Notes: generated by a model not told the origin, from the letters alone. Shown: positions 29,964-40,062, counted from the first letter of the stretch. The stretch: DNA of 46,838 bases from Fimimonas sp963619835 (GCA_963619835.1 CAVEYD010000008.1:1-46838); one strand, 5' to 3'. Made by a program: numbers and translations.

Positions 29964-32900
29964 TTACTTTACTTTTTCCACAAACACGACGTTGTTTTCG
30001 CCTAAAAGAAGTCCTAATTCGTACTCGATGCCGGAACATTTACGAACTTTTGTTTCCATGGCATACGCTTTGCCGGCGATTTTAATTTTAACATCAATGT
30101 CTCCCTGATATTGTTGAAGAATATTTAACACTTCTTTGTAAGTATCATCATTGCGTTCGTCCATTTTTAGCCACAATGTTTTACTTGTTTTTACAACTTC
30201 TTCCTTTAGTTGTATTTCTTCTGTTTTAGGGTTGATGATTTCGCGTATGTTAATTTTGTAACCGTCTCGCGAATCTGCCAAGTTGCCTTTTATTACAACA
30301 AAAGCATCATCGGCAAACATGGTTTTGTATTTTTCAAATACCGCACCATACAAGCAAACTTCTATTGAATCGTACTTATCTTCCATGACGCCAAATCCCA
30401 TACGATTGTTGTCTTTTCCCACCACAATACGAGTGTCGTGTAAAATTCCGCCAGTGGTTACAAACCGCTTTTTTACTTCTTGGTGAACCTCATATTCGGC
30501 TTCCTCATCGTTTTCGTTGGAAGTTTTCATCGTTTCGGATGTATTAAAATCAAAATGATGTTGCTTGCTAACTTCGTCGTAGTCGTCCAAAGGAGATCCG
30601 CTCATGTACAAACCCAAAACTTCCTTTTCGTAATTGTACAAAATTTGTTTTGGAAATTCCTTTTCTTGGGCACGTTCGGGACGCATTTCTGTTTTTAAGT
30701 CCGGCATCATGTCAAACAAGGACATTTGCCCCGTCAAACGTTTTTTGTTGCCTTCCAAAACTTCGGTATATTCGTCGTTGTACCACTTTAACATGTCGGC
30801 ACGTGTGCGACCAAAACAATCAAACGCACCACCTTTTATCATGTTTTCAATCATACGTTTGTTTACAAAACTACAGCAACGTTCAAAGAAATCCGTCATG
30901 TCGGTAAACTTTCCGTTTTGCTCTCTTTCTTCGACAATTTGCTTTACAACGGCAACGCCTACATTTTTTAATCCACCCAAGCCAAAACGAATTGCCCCGT
31001 TTTGCACTCTAAATTCATCTCTGCTTTGATTGATGCAAGGCGGCAAAACATCTATTCCGATTGTTTTTGCGTAATTCATGTATTTTTTTATTTGCGTAAT
31101 ATCGGTAATACGATTGTTAAGTAAGGCACAAATAAATTCCGCCGGATAGTAGTTTTTAAGCCATGCTGTTTGATAAGTTACATACGCATAGCAAGTTGCA
31201 TGCGACTTGTTGAAGGCATATTGTGAGAAGTCGTCCAACTGTTTGTATATTTGCAAAGCGGTTTCTTCAGGAATTCCGTTTTTAATGCATCCCGGCACGG
31301 TTTCTCCGTTTGTCCAAGTTCCGCCGTAAACAAACAACTGTCCCAAATCTTTCATCATTTGGGTTTTCTTTTTACTCATTGCATAGCGGACGTTGTCTGC
31401 AAGCGCGGTTGAAAATCCTGCAAGCTTTTTTACAAGCTGCATAACTTGTTCTTGGTACACAATACATCCGTTTGTAACCGACAAAATGCTTTCCATTGAC
31501 GGATGCAAGTAGTGAATTTTTGATTTATCAAATTTGCACTCGATAAAATCTCCTATGTACTGCATCGGTCCCGGACGATACAAACTTATTCCTGCGATGA
31601 TTTCTTCCAAACCGGTCGGCTTCATTTTGCGCATCAATTCGCACATGCCACCGCTTTCAAGTTGGAAAATACACATTGTGTCACCCGATGCAATTAAGTT
31701 AAACACGTTTGGATCATCGTAATTATCTTTGTGAAAATCTACTTTTACTCCGTGGTTTTCATACACATAGTCACAAGCTTTTTTAATGTCCGTAAGTGTA
31801 CGCAAACCTAAAAAGTCCATTTTTAACAAGCCAAGCTGTTCAACCTCGATCATGTTGTACTGCGTTGTAACAATTCCGCCCTTTGCAAGAGAACCTCCGT
31901 TTGTTTGAAGGGGGACGTGATCGGCAACTTTTTCGCGACAGATAACAACTCCTGCGGCATGCATACCTGTTTGTCTCGGTGAACCTTCTAGGCGCATTGC
32001 AATGTCTATCAGTTTGTGCGTTGCCGGATCGTTGTAAGCTTGCTTTAATTCTTCAGATATGTAAGTGTCGGCTTCCTTTTTGTATGGTTTTAATCCCAAC
32101 AAGTGTTTTATTGTGTATTTAAAGCCGTCCGGAACCATTTTTGCAAGTCTGTTTGATTCCGCTACGGAAAATCTTAAAACTCTTGCAACGTCTCTTATGG
32201 CATTTTTAGCCGCCATCGTTCCAAACGTAACTATTTGACAAACGTTGTCCATTCCGTATTTTCTGTGAACGTAGTCAATAACTTCTCCACGTCTGTCCAT
32301 GCAAAAATCTACGTCAAAGTCCGGCATGGATTTTCTTTGCGGATTAAGAAAACGTTCAAACATCAAGTTGAACCTAAATGGTTCTACTTCGGTTATTCCT
32401 ATTAAGTATGCTATTACGCTTCCTGCTCCGCTTCCTCTTCCGGGGCCGACCGGAATTCCGTTTGTTTTTGCATAGTTGATAAAATCCCATACAATAAGAT
32501 AGTAGTCAACAAAGCCCATGTCGCATATTACGCCATATTCATATTCCACACGATCGCGAATTTCTTGTGTGCAATTTGGATATTTTTCCTTTAATCCTTT
32601 TTCAAGCAAATAGCGTAAGTACTCCGGAGAACTCATTCCGTTAGGCGGAGTGTACAACGGGAGCAATTTTTCTTTTCCGAAATCTACGTTACATTTTTCG
32701 GCTATTTCCAGTGTTGTTTCCATTGCATCCGGGACATTTGGAAACAATGCAGCCATTTCGTCGTAGTTTTTAAGATAGAATTCTTCGCCCTGAAATTTCA
32801 TGCGGTCTACGTCGTCCACATACTTGCCCATTTGTATACACAACATAATGTCCTGTATTTCGGCATCTTCCTTGTTTAGATAGTGAACGTCGTTTGTGAC

Positions 32901-33497
32901 AACAACTTTAATATCGAGCTCTCTTGCAAGCTTAACTAAAAGGGGCATTACCATGTCTTCGTCGGCAATACCATGTTTTTGTATTTCTATGTAGTAATCT
33001 TCTCCAAAAAGTTCCTTGTACTGCAGTGCAAGTTGCCTTGCTTCTTCGTGTCTTTCTGCCATCAAAAGACGGGGAAGTTGTCCTGCGATACAAGCCGACA
33101 AACAAACAAGCCCTTCGGAATATTTTTTGAGCGTTTCAAAATCTATACGCGGTTTGTAATAAAAACCCTCAACCCAAGCAATAGAATTTAATCTGCACAA
33201 GTTGTAGTATCCCACATTGTTTTTTGCAAGCAAAATCAAGTGAAAATACTCTTTGTTTTCCACTCCGGTGTTGTGCAAATTTTCGCACATATAAAACTCG
33301 CAACCTATTATCGGTTTGATACCTGCATTTTTTGCCGCATTAAGAAACTTCCACGCACAGTACATGTTTCCGTGATCGGTTATTGCGACTGCCGGCATTT
33401 CGTACTCTTTGCATTTTGCGAGCATATCGTCTATACGAGTTGCTCCGTCAAGCAAACTGTATTCGGTATGTAGATGTAAATGAACAAACGGCTTCAT
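29964..33497 (-). CDS. dnaE: DNA polymerase III subunit alpha (DnaE)
   Basis: 1177 residues, normal for DnaE1. The N-terminal PHP domain starts HLHLHTEYSLLDG. The C-family polymerase core has VGPGRGSGAGS and the catalytic PDFDVDF, then the fingers (YVTYQTAWLKNYYPAEF), helix-hairpin-helix and an OB-fold ending near 1100. It synthesises DNA at the fork. Its place directly after whiA and dnaA is unusual, since dnaN normally follows dnaA. A PolC, if present, lies elsewhere. No clear promoter was seen in the 53 bases before it, so it may depend on read-through past the hairpin at 33520. Confidence 0.96.
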   Translation of the reverse strand: MKPFVHLHLHTEYSLLDGATRIDDMLAKCKEYEMPAVAITDHGNMYCAWKFLNAAKNAGIKPIIGCEFYMCENLHNTGVENKEYFHLILLAKNNVGYYNLCRLNSIAWVEGFYYKPRIDFETLKKYSEGLVCLSACIAGQLPRLLMAERHEEARQLALQYKELFGEDYYIEIQKHGIADEDMVMPLLVKLARELDIKVVVTNDVHYLNKEDAEIQDIMLCIQMGKYVDDVDRMKFQGEEFYLKNYDEMAALFPNVPDAMETTLEIAEKCNVDFGKEKLLPLYTPPNGMSSPEYLRYLLEKGLKEKYPNCTQEIRDRVEYEYGVICDMGFVDYYLIVWDFINYAKTNGIPVGPGRGSGAGSVIAYLIGITEVEPFRFNLMFERFLNPQRKSMPDFDVDFCMDRRGEVIDYVHRKYGMDNVCQIVTFGTMAAKNAIRDVARVLRFSVAESNRLAKMVPDGFKYTIKHLLGLKPYKKEADTYISEELKQAYNDPATHKLIDIAMRLEGSPRQTGMHAAGVVICREKVADHVPLQTNGGSLAKGGIVTTQYNMIEVEQLGLLKMDFLGLRTLTDIKKACDYVYENHGVKVDFHKDNYDDPNVFNLIASGDTMCIFQLESGGMCELMRKMKPTGLEEIIAGISLYRPGPMQYIGDFIECKFDKSKIHYLHPSMESILSVTNGCIVYQEQVMQLVKKLAGFSTALADNVRYAMSKKKTQMMKDLGQLFVYGGTWTNGETVPGCIKNGIPEETALQIYKQLDDFSQYAFNKSHATCYAYVTYQTAWLKNYYPAEFICALLNNRITDITQIKKYMNYAKTIGIDVLPPCINQSRDEFRVQNGAIRFGLGGLKNVGVAVVKQIVEEREQNGKFTDMTDFFERCCSFVNKRMIENMIKGGAFDCFGRTRADMLKWYNDEYTEVLEGNKKRLTGQMSLFDMMPDLKTEMRPERAQEKEFPKQILYNYEKEVLGLYMSGSPLDDYDEVSKQHHFDFNTSETMKTSNENDEEAEYEVHQEVKKRFVTTGGILHDTRIVVGKDNNRMGFGVMEDKYDSIEVCLYGAVFEKYKTMFADDAFVVIKGNLADSRDGYKINIREIINPKTEEIQLKEEVVKTSKTLWLKMDERNDDTYKEVLNILQQYQGDIDVKIKIAGKAYAMETKVRKCSGIEYELGLLLGENNVVFVEKVK

Positions 33498-33519
33498 TTT
33501 TCTATTTCCTTTTTTTTAA

Positions 33520-33552
33520 AACGGCGTGGCGACCATATTTTGCCATGCCGTT
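33520..33552. terminator. hairpin between whiA and dnaE
   Basis: AACGGCGTGGC (33520-33530) pairs with GCCATGCCGTT (33542-33552); minus-strand RNA has one A-C mismatch. It begins at the whiA stop codon. Only four T follow on the minus strand before an A run, so it may be a weak terminator or an mRNA processing or stability element. Confidence 0.45.
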
Positions 33553-34510
33553 AGATGTTGTCTTTTTCTAAACCTTCAGCAGTTTCTGCTATTTTTGTAA
33601 ACCGGTGATTGGCTCCGCTTTTTGAAACACCCACCATTTTTGCAATCTCTTCCAGTGTGGCTTCGGGGTTTTCTTCCCGTTTTGTTGCAATCTCTTTTAG
33701 CGGCTCCGCAAGAGTTTCAAACTTTCCGTGTTTGCGAATAATTAAAATGTTTTCAAGTTGTTTTTCACTTGCATTTACGCTTTTGTCTATGTTTGCCGAA
33801 ATACAATTGCTTTGTCTGTTTGCCGTGTTACGAAGGCTTCTACCGATAATTACATTTTCTAATTTCATTTTTGCCGATATTGCTTCCACGTAAACCAACA
33901 AATCAGAAATAACTTCACTGTCTTTTAAGTACAGCACCATTCCGTTTTTACGCGCAAGCACTCTAAACGGAAAGTCGTAACTTTGTGCAACAGCTTTGGC
34001 AAAATCTTCGTCAGAAAACCTCAATTCCAAATGGTACTTAGATCCGGATTTGTTTTCTCCTACATCACTATCCAAAACAGGTATGGCAACCGAGCCACAT
34101 GCTAAAATAAGTCCTTGCATAAACGCTTTTTTACAACATTCGTTTTGCGGCAACAAAGAATAAACATCTTGATTTATGCTTAACATGCCGTCGCTATCTC
34201 TTTTTATAAGATTTATTTTTTGACCTATATTGTTTGCAAAAGAACAACTGTACACAGCCAAACCTTTGGCATTAGCATTTGTTGCCTGTATTTCACTTGC
34301 AACCGACAATTTTTCCTTTGCAATATTTTTGCAAAACAAAAGCAGATCGTGATTGTCGCTTTCTATCGTAAAACAAAAACCTCCGCCAAACGAAAGTTCA
34401 AGCGAGCCTATTGACTTAATTACCGCAACAAGAAAAGATTGCGCACAGCAATCTTTTACTTTGTGTAATTTTTTTAATATTTCACTTTTTACTTCCTGCG
34501 AAAATGTCAT
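33551..34510 (-). CDS. whiA: DNA-binding protein WhiA
   Basis: 319 residues from the ATG at 34510 (family start MTFSQEVKSEIL); the frame also opens at TTG 34525. The N-terminal half is LAGLIDADG-like. The C-terminal helix-turn-helix reads LEEIAKMVGVSKSGANHRF. WhiA is found across Gram-positives and affects sporulation in Streptomyces and cell division and chromosome segregation in Bacillus. It usually sits with rapZ/yvcK (a nucleotide-sugar cluster), so its place 31 bp after dnaA is noteworthy and would couple it to replication initiation control. Confidence 0.93.
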   Translation of the reverse strand: MTFSQEVKSEILKKLHKVKDCCAQSFLVAVIKSIGSLELSFGGGFCFTIESDNHDLLLFCKNIAKEKLSVASEIQATNANAKGLAVYSCSFANNIGQKINLIKRDSDGMLSINQDVYSLLPQNECCKKAFMQGLILACGSVAIPVLDSDVGENKSGSKYHLELRFSDEDFAKAVAQSYDFPFRVLARKNGMVLYLKDSEVISDLLVYVEAISAKMKLENVIIGRSLRNTANRQSNCISANIDKSVNASEKQLENILIIRKHGKFETLAEPLKEIATKREENPEATLEEIAKMVGVSKSGANHRFTKIAETAEGLEKDNI

Positions 34511-34541
34511 TTTACTTTTTCCCAAAACCGCATAAGGTGTT

Positions 34542-35906
34542 TCATCTATTAAATATTTTGTCTTTTACGTCTTTTACTTGCGAAGCAAGCGTGTCGTTTT
34601 GCTTAATTTCTTCACTTATCTTGTCCCTTGCGTGCATCACTGTTGTGTGATCTCTTCCACCAAAGTACTCCCCTATCGACACAAGTGGCATGCTCTGTCC
34701 CAAAATGTCACAAATTAAGTAAATACAAACCTGACGCGGAACAACAATCTCTTTGTTTTTCTTTTTTCCGACTAGTTCATCCTTACTCACACGAAAATAT
34801 TCACATGTAGCATCGACTATGTGGTCGATGGTAATTATATCGCTTGTAGAATCGGCATAATCGCGTAGAGCATCGTTGACGATATTCATGTCGTTTGGAT
34901 TTCCGCCAACAAGCGTGGAATAGCTAATAATTCTGTTTAGCATGCCTTCCATTTCACGAATATTGCTTGTGATTTTTTCCGCTATAAGCTCCAAAACTTT
35001 TATATTTATGTTGCAACCTTTTGCATTGCACTTTTTTTGCAAAATTGCAATACGAGTTTCAAGATTTGGCGGTTGAATATCTGCGATAACTCCAAACGCG
35101 AAACGTGTTTTTAATCTGTCTGCAATTTTTATTTCCTTCGGAGGACGATCGCTTGATAAAATTATTTGTTTGCCTGCCAAGTACAACTCGTTAAAAGTGT
35201 GGAACATTTCCTCCTGTGTTCCTTCCTTATTTGCAAGAAATTGCACGTCGTCCATCATAAGAACGTCTGTCTTACGGTACTTATCTCTAAAATTCTTTGT
35301 TGCATTTTGATCCGAATTGTTGTGAATAGATTCGATAAATTCGTTTACAAACTGATCGCAAGTAACGTACATTATCTTTTTTTCCGGGAAATTACGCGAC
35401 AAGCTGTTTCCTATGGCATGCATCAGGTGAGTTTTTCCAAGCCCTACTCCTCCCCATAAGAACACGGGATTGTAAGTTACTGCGGGATTTTCCGCAACTG
35501 ATTTTGCAATTGCTACGGCATATTCGTTGCTCTTTCCTACAACAAACGTGTCAAAAGTGTACTGCGACACAAAGTTCGGTTTGTTGTCTGTTTCGGAAAC
35601 ATAGTTGTTACTTACTGGAATATCTACTTCCTGTTCAACATTTCCTAAATGTGGCAAATCGTCTTCGGTGATAATTTCAATATCTATTATCGAAGGGAAA
35701 ACAACGTTTGTGCTTTTTTTGATAATTTCCTTATAGTTGTTGTTTACCAAGTTTTTAAGAGCACGAGTTTCGGCAAGCAAAATAAGCCTGTCCTTGTAAA
35801 CGCCAACCGGTTGTAATGCGTTAATATACAAGTCGTATGCCAAAGTCGAAACTTTAGACTCGGTTTCAAGAAGTATGTTGTTCCAAATTTGATTTAGTTT
35901 TAGCAT
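34542..35906 (-). CDS. dnaA: chromosomal replication initiator DnaA
   Basis: 454 residues. Domain I (1-75) mediates self- and helicase interactions, and domain II is short. The AAA+ domain III has Walker A GGVGLGKTH (152-160), Walker B LMMDDVQFL and arginine-finger region SSDRPPKEI. Domain IV ends with the DnaA-box-binding signature EYFGGRDHTTVMHARDKI. The ATG at 35906 matches the family start, but no ribosome site precedes it. A good promoter lies so close that the transcript begins almost at the ATG. dnaN is absent: whiA and dnaE follow and rsmG precedes. Confidence 0.97.
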   Translation of the reverse strand: MLKLNQIWNNILLETESKVSTLAYDLYINALQPVGVYKDRLILLAETRALKNLVNNNYKEIIKKSTNVVFPSIIDIEIITEDDLPHLGNVEQEVDIPVSNNYVSETDNKPNFVSQYTFDTFVVGKSNEYAVAIAKSVAENPAVTYNPVFLWGGVGLGKTHLMHAIGNSLSRNFPEKKIMYVTCDQFVNEFIESIHNNSDQNATKNFRDKYRKTDVLMMDDVQFLANKEGTQEEMFHTFNELYLAGKQIILSSDRPPKEIKIADRLKTRFAFGVIADIQPPNLETRIAILQKKCNAKGCNINIKVLELIAEKITSNIREMEGMLNRIISYSTLVGGNPNDMNIVNDALRDYADSTSDIITIDHIVDATCEYFRVSKDELVGKKKNKEIVVPRQVCIYLICDILGQSMPLVSIGEYFGGRDHTTVMHARDKISEEIKQNDTLASQVKDVKDKIFNR

Positions 35907-35915
35907 GGTGTAATT

Positions 35916-35944
35916 ATTATACCTTTGTTTCTTTTCTTTTTCAA
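35916..35944 (-). promoter_or_regulatory. dnaA promoter (near-leaderless)
   Basis: TTGAAA (35939-35944), 17-base spacer, TATAAT (35916-35921), minus strand. The -10 box ends only 9 bases before the ATG, so the 5' UTR would be about 0-3 nt. Confidence 0.8.
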
Positions 35945-35985
35945 GAGAAGATTTTTATTTTGTTTTTATTTTTGATACTAATTTT

Positions 35986-36663
35986 TTAAAGCGGATTTTT
36001 TCTCGGTTTATTTTGTCCCCTTGGATACATGCTCGGCGTCGGTTTGATTTTGCGGTAAACGATTATGCACCGATTCGCTCCGCTCGGCAAAACAAATTTG
36101 TTTACGGACTCTAATTTTAACCCTAATATTTTTTCGGCATTTTTTGCATTTTCCGCTTCGCTTTCATCGGTTTTGTATGCAATTACAAGTCCACCGATTT
36201 TTACCACTTGAGCGGTGTATTCCAAAAGTATGTTAAGTGGCGCAACCGCACGAGCCGTTGCAACGTCAAACTTGTTGGAGTGCTTTTTTGCAAAATCTTC
36301 TGCCCTGTCGTGAAAAACTTGAGCATTTACTTCTATCTTTTCACACAATTCTTTGCAAAAATTTACTCTCTTTCCAAGACTATCCACAAGCGTTGCTTTT
36401 AAGTCCGCTCTTGCTATGGCAAGCGGAATAGAAGGGAATCCGGCTCCGCATCCTATATCGCAAATGCTTGATTTTAATGGAATAAATTGCGCTCCGAGCA
36501 TGCTGTCGACAAAATGTTTTTCCCAAACTTCGCTAACGTCGGTTATTGCCGTGAGATTGTATTTTTGGTTTTCGCTAAGCAAAAAATCACAATACGTATT
36601 AAATTTTTTTGTCATGTCGTCCGTCAATGCGACTTTTGCGACTTCTTGCAAGTACTTTTCCAT
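35986..36663 (-). CDS. rsmG: 16S rRNA (guanine-527-N7)-methyltransferase RsmG
   Basis: 225 residues from ATG 36663, the family start MEKYLQEVA. A longer frame would overlap mnmG by 41 bases. The S-adenosylmethionine-binding motif is CDIGCGAGFPSIPLAIA, followed by ATLVDSLGKRVNF and the conserved ARAVAPL. The basic tail ends YPRGQNKPRKNPL, as in the family. It methylates G527 in 16S rRNA. It begins 4 bases after the mnmG stop, within the conserved mnmE-mnmG-rsmG operon. Confidence 0.95.
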   Translation of the reverse strand: MEKYLQEVAKVALTDDMTKKFNTYCDFLLSENQKYNLTAITDVSEVWEKHFVDSMLGAQFIPLKSSICDIGCGAGFPSIPLAIARADLKATLVDSLGKRVNFCKELCEKIEVNAQVFHDRAEDFAKKHSNKFDVATARAVAPLNILLEYTAQVVKIGGLVIAYKTDESEAENAKNAEKILGLKLESVNKFVLPSGANRCIIVYRKIKPTPSMYPRGQNKPRKNPL

Positions 36664-36667
36664 TTTT

Positions 36668-38530
36668 TTATTCGTTAGCCTTTTTACCATTTTGAGCAAG
36701 ATAAACAATTAAAATTTGAATATCTGCCGGACTTACTCCGCTTATTCTTCCTGCTTGTCCCAAGTTTAACGGACGAATTTTTGCAAGCTTTTGTCTTGCT
36801 TCTATTCTCAATCCGTCAATGTTCATATAGTCGATATCTGCCGGCAAAATTCTATTTTCAAGTTTTTTTGCTTGTTCTATCGCTTCTTGCTCCTTTTGAA
36901 TGTACCCACGATATTTACATTCTATTTCAATTTCTTCCAACACTTCGTCTGTTGCACCATCAAAAAAACCAAGTTTGGCAACGTCTTTTGCCAATATGTT
37001 GGGACGACGCAAAATTTCATCAACCGTTAACCCTGCACCCGTATTTACTTCACCTTTTTCAGCAAACAACGCTCCGTACAGCTTGGGAGAAACAATTTTG
37101 TTTAGTTCGCTTTCACAAACTTTAAGTTGCTCCATTTTTTGTGTAAACTTTTGATATCTTTCTTCCGTAACAAGTCCTATTTCTTTTCCAACGGGAGTTA
37201 AACGCATGTCGGCATTGTCTTGTCTTAAAATCAATCGATATTCCGCCCTGCTTGTCATCATTCTGTAGGGCTCAAACGTTTCTTTTGTAGTAATATCGTC
37301 TACCAAAACACCTATGTAACTGTTATCACGCGGAAAAACAACCGGTGCCTTTTGATGCACATAGCGCTCGGCATTTATTCCTGCAACTATTCCTTGTGCA
37401 GCAGCTTCTTCGTAACCGCTTGTACCGTTGATTTGTCCTGCAAAAAACAAACCCGGTCTTTCTTTTGACATAAGCGTAGCATTTAGCTGAGTGGCATCTA
37501 TACAATCGTACTCGATAGCATAAGCATCTCTCATTATCTCTACGTTTTCAAGTCCTTCAATACTGTGATAGATTTGTTCTTGTATGCTTGCCGGCATAGA
37601 AGACGATGCCCCTTGTACGTAAAATTCGCAAGTATCTTCCGCCTCCGGTTCCAAGAAAATTTGATGTCTTTCTTTGTCGGAAAAACGTACTATTTTATCT
37701 TCGATGCTTGGGCAATATCTTGGACCGACTCCGTTTATGCTACCGTTATATAATGGTGCCAGCTGCTTGTTTTCGAGAATAATTCTTTTTGTTTCTGCCG
37801 TAGAATAAGTCAAATAACAACTGCGCTTTGTTGGCATTACGCTTTCGGTCATATACGAAAACGGTCTTGTGTCCGCTTCCCCACATTGCTCCGATGTCTT
37901 TTGCAAGTCAATAGATTCCATACGCACTCTTGCCGGAGTACCCGTTTTGAATCTTCGAACGGCAAAGCCCAAATCGACCAAACTTTGAGTAAGATATTGT
38001 GCATTGGCAAATCCGTTTGGTCCACTGCTACGAATGCATTTTCCTACAAGTGTGCGCGAATTTAAGTAAACTCCGCAACAGAAAACAACAGCTTTTGCAT
38101 GATAAGTCAATTCGACCGCAGTTGTAACACTGTATGTTCCGTCTTCAAGCGGAGCAACGTTTACAACCTCTCCTTGTCTTAAGTAAAGGTTGGGGGTGCT
38201 TTCCACGGTAGACTTCATGTTTATATGGTATCGATTCTTGTCTACTTGAGCTCTCGGGGAATAGACTGCGGGCCCTTTCCCACGATTCAACATTCGCATT
38301 TGTAACAAACTTTTATCTGCGTTTACAGCCATTTCTCCGCCCAAGGCGTCTATTTCTTTTACTATTTGACCTTTCGCCGTTCCCCCAATACTTGGATTAC
38401 ATGCCAAAAAAGCCACTGTGTCTAAGTTAGTGGCAAACATAAGTGTTTTGCAGCCGAGTCTTGCACAAGCAAGAGCTGCTTCACATCCGGCATGTCCGGC
38501 GCCAACGACTATTACATCAAAATCCTTCAC
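36668..38530 (-). CDS. mnmG: tRNA uridine 5-carboxymethylaminomethyl modification enzyme MnmG
   Basis: 620 residues, the standard length. The FAD-binding Rossmann motif VVGAGHAGCEAALA is near the N-terminus, with CNPSIGGTAKGQIVKEIDALGGEM and the RFKTGTPAR segment. The C-terminal helical domain, which binds MnmE, ends SPADIQILIVYL. With MnmE it makes cmnm5U at the wobble position of certain tRNAs. It follows mnmE by 82 bp. Confidence 0.97.
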   Translation of the reverse strand: MKDFDVIVVGAGHAGCEAALACARLGCKTLMFATNLDTVAFLACNPSIGGTAKGQIVKEIDALGGEMAVNADKSLLQMRMLNRGKGPAVYSPRAQVDKNRYHINMKSTVESTPNLYLRQGEVVNVAPLEDGTYSVTTAVELTYHAKAVVFCCGVYLNSRTLVGKCIRSSGPNGFANAQYLTQSLVDLGFAVRRFKTGTPARVRMESIDLQKTSEQCGEADTRPFSYMTESVMPTKRSCYLTYSTAETKRIILENKQLAPLYNGSINGVGPRYCPSIEDKIVRFSDKERHQIFLEPEAEDTCEFYVQGASSSMPASIQEQIYHSIEGLENVEIMRDAYAIEYDCIDATQLNATLMSKERPGLFFAGQINGTSGYEEAAAQGIVAGINAERYVHQKAPVVFPRDNSYIGVLVDDITTKETFEPYRMMTSRAEYRLILRQDNADMRLTPVGKEIGLVTEERYQKFTQKMEQLKVCESELNKIVSPKLYGALFAEKGEVNTGAGLTVDEILRRPNILAKDVAKLGFFDGATDEVLEEIEIECKYRGYIQKEQEAIEQAKKLENRILPADIDYMNIDGLRIEARQKLAKIRPLNLGQAGRISGVSPADIQILIVYLAQNGKKANE

Positions 38531-38612
38531 TTTTCTTCCTACTTCCGTTTTTTACATTTAATTATTTTCTGCACAAACACTATTTTTCACAAGGAAAATT
38601 GGTTTGCGCTGT

Positions 38613-39911
38613 TTATTTTCCCAAACAAAACTTACTGTAAATTCTGTCTATGATATCTTCCCTTGCACTTGTTCCCGTAATTTCACCAAGCACCGCCCAA
38701 GCATTTTTTGCAGCACTGACAACAATATCCATTGTGCTGTTTTGACTTGCGCTTATTGCTTGCTTTATTTCTTCTGCAGCTTTTTTTAGACAATCCAAAT
38801 GTCTTTCGCTGGTAATAAGCAAATCGCTGTTTAAAATATCTCCTGCACAAAACATGTCGTAAAGCATTTCCTTTACAGATTCTACTTCACCGCTTTTTGC
38901 CGAAACAATCAAACTATCGTCGCAACAAGGTAGTTCGTCAAACAAATCTGCCTTGTTAAACACTCTAATTTGCGGTTTTATGGTAGGGTAAACAGTTCTA
39001 TCAAGCGGATTGTCGGTAACATTTAACACAACATCGGCATTGTCGGCTGCTTCCTTTGCACGACGAATTCCTTCACTTTCTATTCTGTCGTTTGTGTCGT
39101 GAAGTCCGGCGGTGTCGATAAAGTTAAAGCAAATATCCTTGTACATTACTTTTTCGCAAAGAGTGTCTCTTGTTGTGCCGGAAATATCCGAAACTATTGC
39201 CCTATCTTGTCCGAGAAGTGCATTAAGCAGTGTTGATTTTCCCACATTGGGAGCGCCTACAATTGCAACGTCAATTCCGTATCTTGCAACCTTGCCAAGT
39301 GTGGACGTGCGTATGAGTTTTTCAATGTTATCAAGTATTTCTTGCAAGCTTTCTTTTATCTGCGCCATTGTTGGCAATTCCAAATCTTCCTCCGGATAGT
39401 CAAGCGCAACTTCTCCTGCGGAAACCACGTCCAAAAGTTTGTCTTGCAAAACGACTACTTTTTGTCCAAGTTTGTTTTTGAGAAGGTTAGATGCCGCTTT
39501 TGCCGCAGATATCGATTCCGCATCAATCATTTCGATAACGCCTTCGGCATTGGTCAAGTTTTGTTTTCCGTTAATAAAAGCTCTTTTGCTAAATTCTCCG
39601 TTTTGAGCCATAACAGCACCATTTGCCAAACAAGCATCTATTACAGCTTTTATTACCATTCTTCCGCCATGACAATGAAATTCTACCATATTTTCACCGG
39701 TATAAGAATGAGGTGCAACAAAATAAACGCACATTGCCTGTTCGTCAAAGTTTTCGGTTTTAAGATTGCCAACTTTTAAGTAGTTTGCCTCTTTGGGCAT
39801 CGGCGAAAAAATCTTTTTTGCTATATCTATTGAGTCGTTTCCGCTCATTCTTACAACAGCAATAGCGCTTTTACCTATTGCCGTTGAAAGGGCTACGATT
39901 GTTTTTTCCAT
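38613..39911 (-). CDS. mnmE: tRNA modification GTPase MnmE
   Basis: 432 residues from the ATG at 39911, supported by AGAAGG and the family start MEKTIVALST; a frame reaching 39998 runs through the promoter. The N-terminal tetrahydrofolate-binding domain has ENMVEFHCHGG. The GTPase domain shows G1 GAPNVGKST, G2 GTTRD, G3 DTAGLHD and G4 NKAD. The end IYSKFCLGK is the catalytic Cys motif. It forms the MnmE-MnmG complex and is the first gene of the minus-strand operon. Confidence 0.96.
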   Translation of the reverse strand: MEKTIVALSTAIGKSAIAVVRMSGNDSIDIAKKIFSPMPKEANYLKVGNLKTENFDEQAMCVYFVAPHSYTGENMVEFHCHGGRMVIKAVIDACLANGAVMAQNGEFSKRAFINGKQNLTNAEGVIEMIDAESISAAKAASNLLKNKLGQKVVVLQDKLLDVVSAGEVALDYPEEDLELPTMAQIKESLQEILDNIEKLIRTSTLGKVARYGIDVAIVGAPNVGKSTLLNALLGQDRAIVSDISGTTRDTLCEKVMYKDICFNFIDTAGLHDTNDRIESEGIRRAKEAADNADVVLNVTDNPLDRTVYPTIKPQIRVFNKADLFDELPCCDDSLIVSAKSGEVESVKEMLYDMFCAGDILNSDLLITSERHLDCLKKAAEEIKQAISASQNSTMDIVVSAAKNAWAVLGEITGTSAREDIIDRIYSKFCLGK

Positions 39912-39969
39912 ATTCTTGCCTTCTACGATAATGAAATTAAAAAACTTTCTTTTAAATCGATTTTTAATT

Positions 39970-39998
39970 ATTTTACCACTTAAATCAAATTGTCTCAA
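39970..39998 (-). promoter_or_regulatory. mnmE operon promoter
   Basis: TTGAGA (39993-39998), 17-base spacer, TAAAAT (39970-39975), minus strand. It lies 64 bp from the divergent rpmH promoter. Confidence 0.7.
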
Positions 39999-40062
39999 CT
40001 ATATTTTGCTTTTTTGTTCATATTTATCTAACTTTGTAAACAATCTTGATGCAATTAAACAG

